64,000 nucleotides of DNA, taken from positions 5,890,501 through 5,954,500 of the forward strand of contig NZ_CP081903.1 of assembly GCF_020091405.1 (NCBI RefSeq), in the 5' to 3' direction. This DNA is from Bacteroides cellulosilyticus. Its GTDB lineage: Bacteria > Bacteroidota > Bacteroidia > Bacteroidales > Bacteroidaceae. A model generated the notes under the pieces. That model did not search any database and was not told where the DNA came from. It worked only from the letters and a program-made list of their open reading frames with translations. The position numbers and the translations under genes were made by a program. Positions 9,997 to 21,705 of the stretch are shown in pieces (position 1 is the stretch's first letter; every line of letters begins with the position of its first letter).

Positions 9997-10815
9997 CTAT
10001 TTCATTTGCTTAGGTTCCACCACAAACCACGGATTCAGTAAATTCTCTTTATTGTAACAAAGCGGCTCTTCTTTTCCAGCCTGATAAACTTCCAATCCGG
10101 CAGCACGTGCAATAGCATGTCCTGCTGCCGTATCCCATTCCATGGTAGGTGCAAAACGAGGATATACATCTGCCTTTCCTTCGGCTACAAGGCAGATTTT
10201 AATGGAACTACCACTAGATATAAGTTCTACTTCCGAGTGTTGGCGCTTCATTTCTTCGATATAAGCCTCCGTCTCCGGAGTTAGATGCGAACGGGAAGCC
10301 ACGATTACAAATTTACCTCTTTCGATAACAGAAGGCAGACGGGTAGCGGATGCAATCAATTCATCCAGTGAAGCATTTCCGCGAGAAGTTACATTGGAGA
10401 GTTTGTATGCCCCAATGCTTTCTTCTGCAAAATAAAGTTCCTGTTTCACAGGAAGATAAATAACTCCCATTACGGGTGCTGAATGATTAACCCATGCGAT
10501 ATTTACAGTAAACTCTCCATTTCGTTTAATAAACTCCTTGGTACCGTCCAGAGGGTCTACAATCCACAAAGCATCCCATCCACAGCGTTCTGCATAGGGT
10601 AAATGTTTCCCTTCTTCACTCAGAATGGGAAAAGGAGTATCGCACAGAAAACCGGTAATCGTTTCATGTGCCTTGCGATCCGCAATGGTTAAAGGGGAGT
10701 TATCCGCTTTTTTTTCTATTTCAAAGTCCGATGCCGGGTCATTATAGATGGAAAGAATGTCTGCACCGGCTTGCAGAGCAGCATCTATTGCGCTTAATAT
10801 ATATTTTTGTTCCAT
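9997..10815 (-). CDS. cysQ: 3'(2'),5'-bisphosphate nucleotidase
   Basis: Encodes 272 residues of the inositol-monophosphatase superfamily. The metal-binding motifs are SEEGKH (66-71, Glu67-Glu68), DPLDGTKEFI (88-97, Asp88 and Asp91) and WDTAAGHAI (about 225-233). The enzyme removes the 3'-phosphate of PAP (and PAPS), preventing product inhibition of the sulfotransferase. It is the first gene of the operon, 22-29 bases from a promoter-like site at 10845-10852. Having cysQ lead the operon makes sense if sulfonation is the main flow through PAPS. Confidence 0.93.
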   Translation of the reverse strand: MEQKYILSAIDAALQAGADILSIYNDPASDFEIEKKADNSPLTIADRKAHETITGFLCDTPFPILSEEGKHLPYAERCGWDALWIVDPLDGTKEFIKRNGEFTVNIAWVNHSAPVMGVIYLPVKQELYFAEESIGAYKLSNVTSRGNASLDELIASATRLPSVIERGKFVIVASRSHLTPETEAYIEEMKRQHSEVELISSGSSIKICLVAEGKADVYPRFAPTMEWDTAAGHAIARAAGLEVYQAGKEEPLCYNKENLLNPWFVVEPKQMK

Positions 10816-10844
10816 ATATGGTATCTATACTTACACATAGTGTG

Positions 10845-10872
10845 CAAAATTAAAAACTTTTTCATCCTCAAA
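10845..10872 (-). promoter_or_regulatory. Predicted promoter of the cysQ-SLC13-cysC-cysD-cysN-sulfotransferase-PCMD operon
   Basis: On the minus strand TAATTTTG at 10852-10845 fits the Bacteroides -7 consensus TAnnTTTG, and TTTG at 10872-10869 lies 16 bases upstream, somewhat short for a -33 box. Transcription would start near 10838, giving a leader of about 22 bases before the cysQ ATG. Confidence 0.45.
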
Positions 10873-10944
10873 AGTTTCCGAGCTTCGTTTTATAACTTCT
10901 TTTAAACTACCTAATACATTTATAAGCACTTTTCACAATCAATA

Positions 10945-10987
10945 AATCGAAAAAGGAACTCCAAACGTTGAAGTTCCTTTTTCGATT
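10945..10987 (-). terminator. Terminator of the PUL 1 minus-strand operon
   Basis: A perfect 16-bp stem (10945-10960 with 10972-10987) with an 11-base loop lies about 70 bases beyond the GH109 stop. The stem contains A/T runs on both sides. It separates the PUL 1 operon from the sulfonation operon. The rest of 10816-11058 shows only the cysQ promoter and AT-rich sequence. Confidence 0.75.
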
Positions 10988-11058
10988 CAAAAACAGCTTC
11001 TTCTCCAGACTGTTTTTATTTTAGATTTGCGCTACTTTTACCTAATCTCTACTTACAT

Positions 11059-12618
11059 CTACTTTTTATTTTCCATAGCTTCGCCCGCCCATTCTACGGC
11101 ACCTTTTTCTTTCAGCTTTGCCGTGATTTTTTTGGCTTTCTCCATGGCAACACTTTCATCTTCAGGGGAAGCATAAGCATGCTTATACCCCTTCACTTTA
11201 TTCCATTCGCCACGGGTAAAGTCCGGGAAAGCAACGGCTGCACAATTGTTGTCCATAGACAATTCGCCTAACTCGGCCAGACAACACCATTCTGCCAAAT
11301 CATAGACATCCATATCTAAAGGAAGTCCATTTTGCAGGCAATACACCAAACGGCTATCCATAATAAAGTCCATGCCACCATGACCACCAACCTCTTTTGC
11401 CATTTCACCATATTTCTTCAGGATGGGATGCTGATATTTCTGCACTAGAGCTTCCATATCTTTTTTAGGCATAAAACTATGGGAATTCAAGTTATCTACC
11501 TCAGGTGCAACTCCCGACGCATTCAATTGTTTTGCATCCAATGCATAACCTTCTATCGGATATTTATTTGCGAACCCCTTGGTACCGGTCAACTGATATA
11601 GACGGTTATAGGGTTGCGGAGTCATCACATCATGTTGTATCTCAATCACCTTTCCATTCTCCGTACGAATCAACGTAGTTGTATGGTCACCGTTACGGAA
11701 ATTCTCACAAGGCTGTCCCGTTCTTTCTTCTACCAACGACTTACCTACTACCGATTTGGTGTCCATAGCAACGAGTGTCTTCATACGGTCACCACGATGT
11801 ATATCCAACGCTTGCGCTACAGGGCCAAGACCATGAGTGGCATATACATCTCCTCGATGCTTCATATTATATTCCAAACGCCAACCCAGTTTGTCATCTT
11901 CACCATTCTTCCAGTAATGATCCCAAAAAGGTTCCAGATTATGAATATAAGCTCCCTGGGCACGAACGACCTCACCAAACACACCCTGTTGCGCCATATT
12001 CAGAGTATTCATTTCAAACCAGTCATAACAGCAGTTCTCAAGAATCATACAATGTTTGCGAGTCTTCTCGCTCATATTTACCAATGCCCAACACTCTTTC
12101 AAGTCCATAGCAGAAGGAACTTCGATGGCAACATTTTTATTATTCTCCATCGCACACATAGCGACAGGGAAATGATGCAGCCAATCTGTAGCGATATACA
12201 CCAGATCTATATCATCCCGTTTACACAATTCTTCGTATCCTTTCTCACCTGAATATATAGCGGCTTTAGGCATAGAAGCTCTCTGTAGATACTTCTGACA
12301 TTTCTCTGCCCGTTCCTTTTCATAGTCACATAAAGCAACGATTTCTACACCCGGAATATACGTAAAACGTTCTACGGCTCCGGGACCACGCATTCCCAAA
12401 CCTACAAATCCCACACGAACCACTTCCATTTTAGGTATGGTCAGCCCTATTACACTTGTTTGTCCGGCCGGACGCTCGGGAGTTTCTACAACAATAGTTC
12501 CCTTGTCCCAACTCCATTTTGTCCCTTTGTCTGAAACTTGTTGTTCAGACGATGTTTTAGCTGTGCACGCAACCAGCGCAATACATGCGCTCAGCAATAA
12601 AAATTTAAATTTCTTCAT
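11059..12618 (-). CDS. GH109-type NAD-dependent glycosidase (probable alpha-N-acetylgalactosaminidase), lipoprotein
   Basis: Encodes 519 residues from the ATG at 12618, which gives a lipoprotein signal (lipobox Leu-Val-Ala-Cys); an upstream ATG 16 codons earlier is less likely. A Gfo/Idh/MocA-type Rossmann domain starts at about residue 65 (VRVGFVGLGMRGPGA). The GH109 features CCYDWFEMNTLNM, ATHGLGPVAQALDI (with the conserved His), and GGHGGMDFIMDSRLVY are all present. Known GH109 enzymes cleave alpha-linked GalNAc through an NAD-assisted oxidation/elimination mechanism. It is the last gene of the PUL 1 operon, 60 bases after a GH2 gene. Family is clear; substrate is inferred. Confidence 0.85.
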   Translation of the reverse strand: MKKFKFLLLSACIALVACTAKTSSEQQVSDKGTKWSWDKGTIVVETPERPAGQTSVIGLTIPKMEVVRVGFVGLGMRGPGAVERFTYIPGVEIVALCDYEKERAEKCQKYLQRASMPKAAIYSGEKGYEELCKRDDIDLVYIATDWLHHFPVAMCAMENNKNVAIEVPSAMDLKECWALVNMSEKTRKHCMILENCCYDWFEMNTLNMAQQGVFGEVVRAQGAYIHNLEPFWDHYWKNGEDDKLGWRLEYNMKHRGDVYATHGLGPVAQALDIHRGDRMKTLVAMDTKSVVGKSLVEERTGQPCENFRNGDHTTTLIRTENGKVIEIQHDVMTPQPYNRLYQLTGTKGFANKYPIEGYALDAKQLNASGVAPEVDNLNSHSFMPKKDMEALVQKYQHPILKKYGEMAKEVGGHGGMDFIMDSRLVYCLQNGLPLDMDVYDLAEWCCLAELGELSMDNNCAAVAFPDFTRGEWNKVKGYKHAYASPEDESVAMEKAKKITAKLKEKGAVEWAGEAMENKK

Positions 12619-12678
12619 ACATAAATTATTATTGTATTCCCTTAATAAGAGGAATATGTTATTCATAACATTACAAAA

Positions 12679-16056
<3,378 letters not shown>

Positions 16057-16126
16057 TTATTAAATTTCATCGCATACAAGGTGAACACATTTCAGATATG
16101 TTTCAAACGTGTCCCAAATATAGATA

Positions 16127-18805
16127 TTATTTTTTTTCTCCAAAACTTTCCTGTTGTAATTCTACTTCACGCAATTCATATTTAGAAATCCTTCTTTTCA
16201 ATCGTAAAATTTCCTCTTTCATTGAATTAAGTTCCAGATCGTCTGTCCCGTGAATTTCAACTTTTTTTTCGGCACTGCTCCGAATCTCAACCGGATTATA
16301 AATAAAGCGCATCACAGGCTTCACAGACTTATATTCAAACTCACAAGGAGCAATAGCATGTACTCCTTCTCCCAATACTTCTGCCCGGATATTTATCTTT
16401 CCTGCATTTGTTGTCGCACGAATCAAGACAGGGGCACTTCCCCAATGGGCCGGTACAGGATTGCATGCAATATCGCAATCCCCCAACAATGTAGCCTCAC
16501 CCGTAACCGTAAAACGTACAGAAGTATTATTCAGTCTCTTTACCGTACCTTCCTCATCTACAATCTCCGCTATTAACGTAACAACATCTGAACCATCAGC
16601 ACGCAAAGGCAAACCGTCATCATCTACACGAAGGCGCAGGCTCACTGGCCGCCATGAAGGATACTTTTTATTGGTTGCCACAATCTTACCGTTTACCAGC
16701 CCTTCTGCCAATATATATGCTTCTTTTCGTTTTCCGGAACGGGCCAAAACCTTCAATTCCATAAAATGAAAAGCATCTTTGAAAGTAATAATAGGAGAAG
16801 GCATTTTGCACTTATCGGTAGAACGTTGGTAAACGTATTTTTTACCATTCTCAAAAACAGTCAAATGCACTTCTTCACAATTAGAATAAACTGTAACGTC
16901 TTCGGGTGAGAAAGGTGTCATCTCATTCGCTACATAGACCATAGGCCCACTCTCTGCCGGAAGTTTGTCCGATTTGCCAAAAGGTCTCTGTGCCATAAAC
17001 ATATAATAAGACATTTTGGGCTGGCGAAAAGCATCCATTATTCCACCATAGAACGGTTGAGGGTGATATCCGCGTTGATGATCAAAGGCATGCCACAAAG
17101 TTCCACCTACATGTGCAAGTTGCGAAGCGTAGAGTGTCTCCAGGCACGTATAAGGATAAGTGGGAGAAGCATAGTGTACAGCTTGTTGTAACATAGGACT
17201 TTCTCCCCACGAACGATGTACCCTACTGTTTGAATTATGGGAATTCCAATCATCTACATTATCCCCGAACTCCCGAGTAAAGTACATGATTTCTTCTTTC
17301 AATGTACCGGCATTATAAACCGATTTCTTGCCACCGGACACAGATGTAGGATGAGTGTAAATCACAGGAAAATAATCACTTCCCGGTGATCCCGGATCAC
17401 AGGCAGAAAGAGCTTGTTCATACGGGTATTCTTCATCGACAGTTTTCTTCGCATTATGAGCATATTCCTTAGGAAAATGTGTTTCATTCAAAACCGGTTC
17501 CCACATAAAAGTAGAAGGATGATTACGATCACGACGAACCAGACCACGAATATCAGAGTAGGCTCTTTTTGAAAAAACCGGTTCATCATTCCAGAATTGC
17601 CATCCGGCAACAGCCAATATCGTTAAAATACCGAATTCGTCACAGGCATCCAGAAAAGCAGGATCATGAGGGTAATGAATACAGCGCACAACACGAATTC
17701 CTGCATCACGCAGTTTTTTCGCATCGCGCCAATGTAAAGAATTGGGCAGTGCGTTACCGATAATAGCAAAATCCTGATGACGATTAACTCCTATCAGCTT
17801 ATCCCGATAAGGTTTATTATTCAAGTACAGACCATCTCTCCCTCTGTATTCTATTTTACGAATTCCTACTTTCTGTAACATTCCATCAATGAGGATACCA
17901 TTCCCATCTACCAATTTAATCTCTAACTGATGCAAAATAGGAGAATCAGGTGTCCAAAGCTCCGGACACTCCACATACAGATTCACATCATAATAATTTG
18001 CCCTGTCCTTTCGTAGCGAGAGATTTTTTACTCCTCTGCTAATCTCTTTGCCTGAGATATCCCGCAACGTCAGCATAAGTTTTCCTTTAAACAAACCTGA
18101 CGACTCATTATGCAAATGAATTTTCACACCTATTTCAGCTTTATCTTCCGAAACAAAAGGGTAATGGATAAAAACACCGCCCCCTGCAATTTCATCTTCA
18201 TAATTAGCATCCGTAATATGTACTTGATTATGAGCTATCAAGAAACAATCCCTATAAATTCCTCCAAAATAAGTAAAGTCCAAAGCTTGCTGGGGTTTAC
18301 CAGGCAGAAATGAGGGATCATCACTATTATCCGCACAAATAGCCAATGTATTAGTCGTCTCAAAATTCAATCCTTCCGTTACATCTACGATGGCTGGCAA
18401 ATAACCATTATAATGTTTTCTAAGTAACTTTCCGTTAAGCCAGATCCGTGACTTACCCATTATACCTTCAAAGTGCAGATAAACTATCTTATTTTTTAGA
18501 TTATCAGGTACAGAAAAGGTTTTCCGATACCATGCCTCTCCTTGATAATTAATATTACCACTTGCCTCTTCAGGAAGTAGTTCGATTCCATGTGGTATAC
18601 TCACAATATCCCATAAAGAGTCATCAAAATCTCTTTGCCATGCATCCGGACAACTTCCTTTATGAAATCTCCATCCTACGTTCATGTTATATACTTCACG
18701 CCCACTACCGGCGAGCTCATAAAAACCTGCCGTAGAAAAATGCGATTCACCAGCCTGCAAGCCTGAAGCGAAAATCACCAATAAAAAAAACACAATAGTA
18801 CACAT
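16127..18805 (-). CDS. GH2 family glycosidase with C-terminal coiled coil
   Basis: Encodes 892 residues with a short signal peptide (1-18). Jelly-roll, Ig-like and TIM-barrel domains are present; acid/base Glu441 (WEPVLNETHF) and nucleophile Glu512 (FTREFGDNVDDW) are in GH2 positions. A DUF4982-like sandwich and another Ig-like domain follow, and the last about 30 residues are a charged heptad-like helix (Met-Lys-Glu-Glu-Ile-Leu...Leu-Arg-Glu-Val-Glu-Leu). That tail is unusual for GH2 and could drive oligomer formation. The sugar specificity cannot be read from the sequence; beta-galactosidase or beta-glucuronidase are both possible. It begins 17 bases after the sulfatase stop. Confidence 0.85.
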   Translation of the reverse strand: MCTIVFFLLVIFASGLQAGESHFSTAGFYELAGSGREVYNMNVGWRFHKGSCPDAWQRDFDDSLWDIVSIPHGIELLPEEASGNINYQGEAWYRKTFSVPDNLKNKIVYLHFEGIMGKSRIWLNGKLLRKHYNGYLPAIVDVTEGLNFETTNTLAICADNSDDPSFLPGKPQQALDFTYFGGIYRDCFLIAHNQVHITDANYEDEIAGGGVFIHYPFVSEDKAEIGVKIHLHNESSGLFKGKLMLTLRDISGKEISRGVKNLSLRKDRANYYDVNLYVECPELWTPDSPILHQLEIKLVDGNGILIDGMLQKVGIRKIEYRGRDGLYLNNKPYRDKLIGVNRHQDFAIIGNALPNSLHWRDAKKLRDAGIRVVRCIHYPHDPAFLDACDEFGILTILAVAGWQFWNDEPVFSKRAYSDIRGLVRRDRNHPSTFMWEPVLNETHFPKEYAHNAKKTVDEEYPYEQALSACDPGSPGSDYFPVIYTHPTSVSGGKKSVYNAGTLKEEIMYFTREFGDNVDDWNSHNSNSRVHRSWGESPMLQQAVHYASPTYPYTCLETLYASQLAHVGGTLWHAFDHQRGYHPQPFYGGIMDAFRQPKMSYYMFMAQRPFGKSDKLPAESGPMVYVANEMTPFSPEDVTVYSNCEEVHLTVFENGKKYVYQRSTDKCKMPSPIITFKDAFHFMELKVLARSGKRKEAYILAEGLVNGKIVATNKKYPSWRPVSLRLRVDDDGLPLRADGSDVVTLIAEIVDEEGTVKRLNNTSVRFTVTGEATLLGDCDIACNPVPAHWGSAPVLIRATTNAGKINIRAEVLGEGVHAIAPCEFEYKSVKPVMRFIYNPVEIRSSAEKKVEIHGTDDLELNSMKEEILRLKRRISKYELREVELQQESFGEKK

Positions 18806-18822
18806 CAGTCTATTATTTCGGG

Positions 18823-20343
18823 TTACTTACTCTTTTCCAACTCTAAAATCCTCTGAAAAGCCTTTATCTTCTCCGGGTACCTACCAGCTAAATTATTTTT
18901 TTCTCCGATATCCTTCTTCAAAAAGTACAGTTGATCTTGCGGAGCATTACCTAATTCCGTATTTGTGAGTTTTTCATAGGCTTTTTTATCACTTGGCGAT
19001 ATATACTTCCACTCACCATCAGATACGGCCAAGCTACCAGCTTGTTCTACCACATAATCACGACCTTTTTTATCTTTCCCATACCATGTGGATAATTGCT
19101 CCCGACTATCTTTCTTCTGATCACATGTAAGAGATACTCCTAAAAGTTCAGACATGCTTGCTAAGAAATCAACTTGTGAAACTAAAGCTTTTGAAACTCC
19201 TTCCTTTACCTTACCCGGATAACTGACAATAAATGGTATGCGTGTTCCAGCTTCAAAACTACTATATTTACCTCCTCGATACGCTCCCCAAGGACGGTGT
19301 TTACCCAACAATTCTACTGCCTGATCCTGATAACCATCATCAACAACAGGCCCGTTATCGCTAGTCAATACAATTAATGTATTCTCCCGCAATCCTAACC
19401 GTTCAAGGGTTTCCATTACCTGACCGACAGTCCAGTCAAACTCTATAAGTGCATCTCCCCGGGCCCCCATTCCACTCTTACCCGCAAAACGTGGATGCGG
19501 AACACGAGGTACATGCACATCATTAGTAGCAAAATATAAAAAGAAAGGATGTTCCTTATTACGTTCTATAAACGCTAATCCGTGAGCAACAATACTATCA
19601 TTTATATTTTCATCTTTCCACAAAGCCTTCTTCCCTCCTTTCATATAGCCGATACGTGAAATTCCATTAACAATAGCCTGATCGTGCCCATGATCAGGAC
19701 TTGGTTTCATCAAAGTCAGCAGTTCTGGGTGAGTCTTGCCTAATGGTTCACCATGAAAAGGTGTTTTGTAACTTACATAAATCGGATCCTCCGAATCCAA
19801 ATCCACAACACTTCCATTTTCTACCCAGACACAAGGTACCCGATCTCCCGTAGCAGCCATAATATATGAATAATCAAAACCAATATCTTTCAGTCCGGGA
19901 GTTATCAATTCATTCCAATCCTGTTCACCGGTTTTATCCCCCATACCTAAATGCCATTTACCTACAGCACCGGTAACATACCCCGCCCCTTTAAACAGGT
20001 CGGCCACCGTGTATTGTTCCGGTCGGATAATCATTCCTGCATCTCCGGGTGCCACTCCGGTATCCGTCCGCCTCCAAGCGTAATGCCCAGTCAGAAAAGA
20101 ATAACGTGAAGGAGTACTTGTTGCAGCCACAGAATGCGCATCAATAAAACGTACACCTTGATTAGCCAACTTTTCCACATTAGGCGTATGTATGGCTTTC
20201 TCACCATAACAACTCAAATCACCATAGCCGATATCATCAGCCATAATAACAATGACATTGGGCTTTTTTATTTGTTGCGCAAATAACGTGACAGGTAAAA
20301 AGACACAAGTCATCCCGGAAAATATAGTTTTGGTATATTTCAT
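18823..20343 (-). CDS. S1-family sulfatase, serine-type (formylglycine from Ser76)
   Basis: Encodes 506 residues with a signal peptide (1-22). The sulfatase signature is STPSRYSFLTG beginning at Ser76, so the catalytic formylglycine comes from Ser and needs an anSME-type maturase, which is not in this window. Metal ligands are seen at ADDIGYGD (about 35-42) and SDNGP (about 330). It removes sulfate esters from sugars in the periplasm. Subfamily and position specificity cannot be settled here; the context (GH2, GH109, GH88) suggests sulfated galactose, GalNAc or unsaturated uronic acid. Only 3 bases separate it from GH88, and 17 from the next GH2. Confidence 0.9.
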   Translation of the reverse strand: MKYTKTIFSGMTCVFLPVTLFAQQIKKPNVIVIMADDIGYGDLSCYGEKAIHTPNVEKLANQGVRFIDAHSVAATSTPSRYSFLTGHYAWRRTDTGVAPGDAGMIIRPEQYTVADLFKGAGYVTGAVGKWHLGMGDKTGEQDWNELITPGLKDIGFDYSYIMAATGDRVPCVWVENGSVVDLDSEDPIYVSYKTPFHGEPLGKTHPELLTLMKPSPDHGHDQAIVNGISRIGYMKGGKKALWKDENINDSIVAHGLAFIERNKEHPFFLYFATNDVHVPRVPHPRFAGKSGMGARGDALIEFDWTVGQVMETLERLGLRENTLIVLTSDNGPVVDDGYQDQAVELLGKHRPWGAYRGGKYSSFEAGTRIPFIVSYPGKVKEGVSKALVSQVDFLASMSELLGVSLTCDQKKDSREQLSTWYGKDKKGRDYVVEQAGSLAVSDGEWKYISPSDKKAYEKLTNTELGNAPQDQLYFLKKDIGEKNNLAGRYPEKIKAFQRILELEKSK

Positions 20344-20346
20344 AGC

Positions 20347-21573
20347 TTACTTTTTTTGCTTACTATTATATCTCAATAATGCTTCCAGATAATAATAATC
20401 TGCATATATTAAAGGAACATCTATCTCACTTCCATGAGGTATACTTCCTACACTATGCATCAGAATAAAATTACAGTTTGTTCCCGTTTCCGCCAGATAA
20501 GCCGGAGAAGAAAGACTCTTCAATATATGTTCAGCCGCCTGACCATACTTTTCCCCATCAGCCGCATAATCTGCCAACTCTAAAAAAGCTGAAGCAGCTA
20601 TCGCTGCTGCCGAAGCGTCACGTGGTACTTCTTTAAACATCTGCGGATCATAATTCCAATCAGGAACATATCCTTCCTGTCCGGCATTAAAATCCCAATA
20701 GGGTACCCCGTCTTCCGGAAGATTAGAATGATTCAGCCAAAAGTCGGCTGTATGTACCGCCATATCCAGAAAATCCTTTCTCTTTGTCTCACGATAGGCC
20801 ATCGTATAGCCGTAAATAGCCCAAGCTTGTCCACGCGCCCAGGCTGAGTTATCCGAAAAACCCTGACAAGTAGCTTTATGAAGCACCTTTCCGGTATCTT
20901 CATCATAATTCACTACGTGATAATTACTGTAGTCTGCACGGAACTGATTCCTCGCAGTAGTTTCAGCATGTGTATTAGCAATCTTTGCATAGATAGAATC
21001 TCCTGTTACTTTCGTAGCAAAATACAAAAGTTCCAGATTCATCATATTATCAATGATTACAGGATAGAACCATTCATCTATTCCGTTCCACGCTTTCCGG
21101 TAATTCCACGACTCTATACAACCCGTTTTTTGGTTAAAACGAGTACACAGTGAACGGGCAGACTCTACGAGAATATCTTTATAGGTTTCATTGCCAGTCA
21201 GACGATAGGCATTACCAAAACTACAGTACATCAGAAAACCGATATCATGGTGATTGGTCAGCTTCTTCAACGGTTCGAGAGCTTCCGTCCATTTTATTGC
21301 AGCCTCTTTCCAGTTTTCATTACGATTATGTTCATATACATACCACAGGCATCCCGGATAGAATCCTTCGGTCCAATCATTCTTTTTCGTAGTTTTCAAT
21401 TTCCCGTCTTTTATGGTACGCGGATACTCAGTAGGTTCCGGTATCGCTTTCAATTGAGCGGAAAGTTGCTGTTCCGCTCGTTCAAAGCCACGAGACACAA
21501 TATTTTCCTCATTCTTTGTGCCACACGAGCAAAAAACAAGCAAACATAATATCCAAAGTTTATTTATTTTCAT
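20347..21573 (-). CDS. GH88 unsaturated glucuronyl hydrolase, lipoprotein
   Basis: Encodes 408 residues with a lipoprotein signal (lipobox Val-Phe-Cys-Ser-Cys). The (alpha/alpha)6 barrel family is recognised by the catalytic Asp110 (NHHDIGF) and Asp175 (IIDNMMNLELL), and by GFSDNSAWARGQAWAIYG near residue 245. It hydrates the 4,5 double bond of unsaturated uronyl residues made by polysaccharide lyases, releasing them from the oligosaccharide. The likely partner lyase is the PL8 enzyme at 40695-42845, in the other operon of this PUL. It follows susD after a 132-base gap with hairpins. Confidence 0.92.
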   Translation of the reverse strand: MKINKLWILCLLVFCSCGTKNEENIVSRGFERAEQQLSAQLKAIPEPTEYPRTIKDGKLKTTKKNDWTEGFYPGCLWYVYEHNRNENWKEAAIKWTEALEPLKKLTNHHDIGFLMYCSFGNAYRLTGNETYKDILVESARSLCTRFNQKTGCIESWNYRKAWNGIDEWFYPVIIDNMMNLELLYFATKVTGDSIYAKIANTHAETTARNQFRADYSNYHVVNYDEDTGKVLHKATCQGFSDNSAWARGQAWAIYGYTMAYRETKRKDFLDMAVHTADFWLNHSNLPEDGVPYWDFNAGQEGYVPDWNYDPQMFKEVPRDASAAAIAASAFLELADYAADGEKYGQAAEHILKSLSSPAYLAETGTNCNFILMHSVGSIPHGSEIDVPLIYADYYYLEALLRYNSKQKK

Positions 21574-21627
21574 CCTTAATTCCTCTTACCTAAAATAATG
21601 ATTATTTATTCAATGTATATACTCCAT

Positions 21628-21682
21628 AGCGGCTCATTAGCAGAAAGGCCGCTCTAGCTTTTTAATGTAGCGACGGCCTTTC
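21628..21682 (-). promoter_or_regulatory. Competing hairpins between susD and the GH88-sulfatase-GH2 genes
   Basis: In the minus-strand transcript a 9-bp stem (21682-21674 with 21651-21643) and a 6-bp stem (21653-21648 with 21633-21628) share bases, so only one can form. They lie in the 132-base gap between the transporter genes and the enzyme genes. They could set relative expression by attenuation or RNA processing. No clear T-run follows, so a plain terminator is not indicated. Confidence 0.35.
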
Positions 21683-21705
21683 TTTGTTAATATGTACCGC
21701 ATCTG

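Noticed and set aside
18823..20343. A broken sulfatase lacking the catalytic Cys
   Set aside because: The signature begins with Ser in place of Cys, but serine-type sulfatases are active after conversion by anSME enzymes and are common in Bacteroides.
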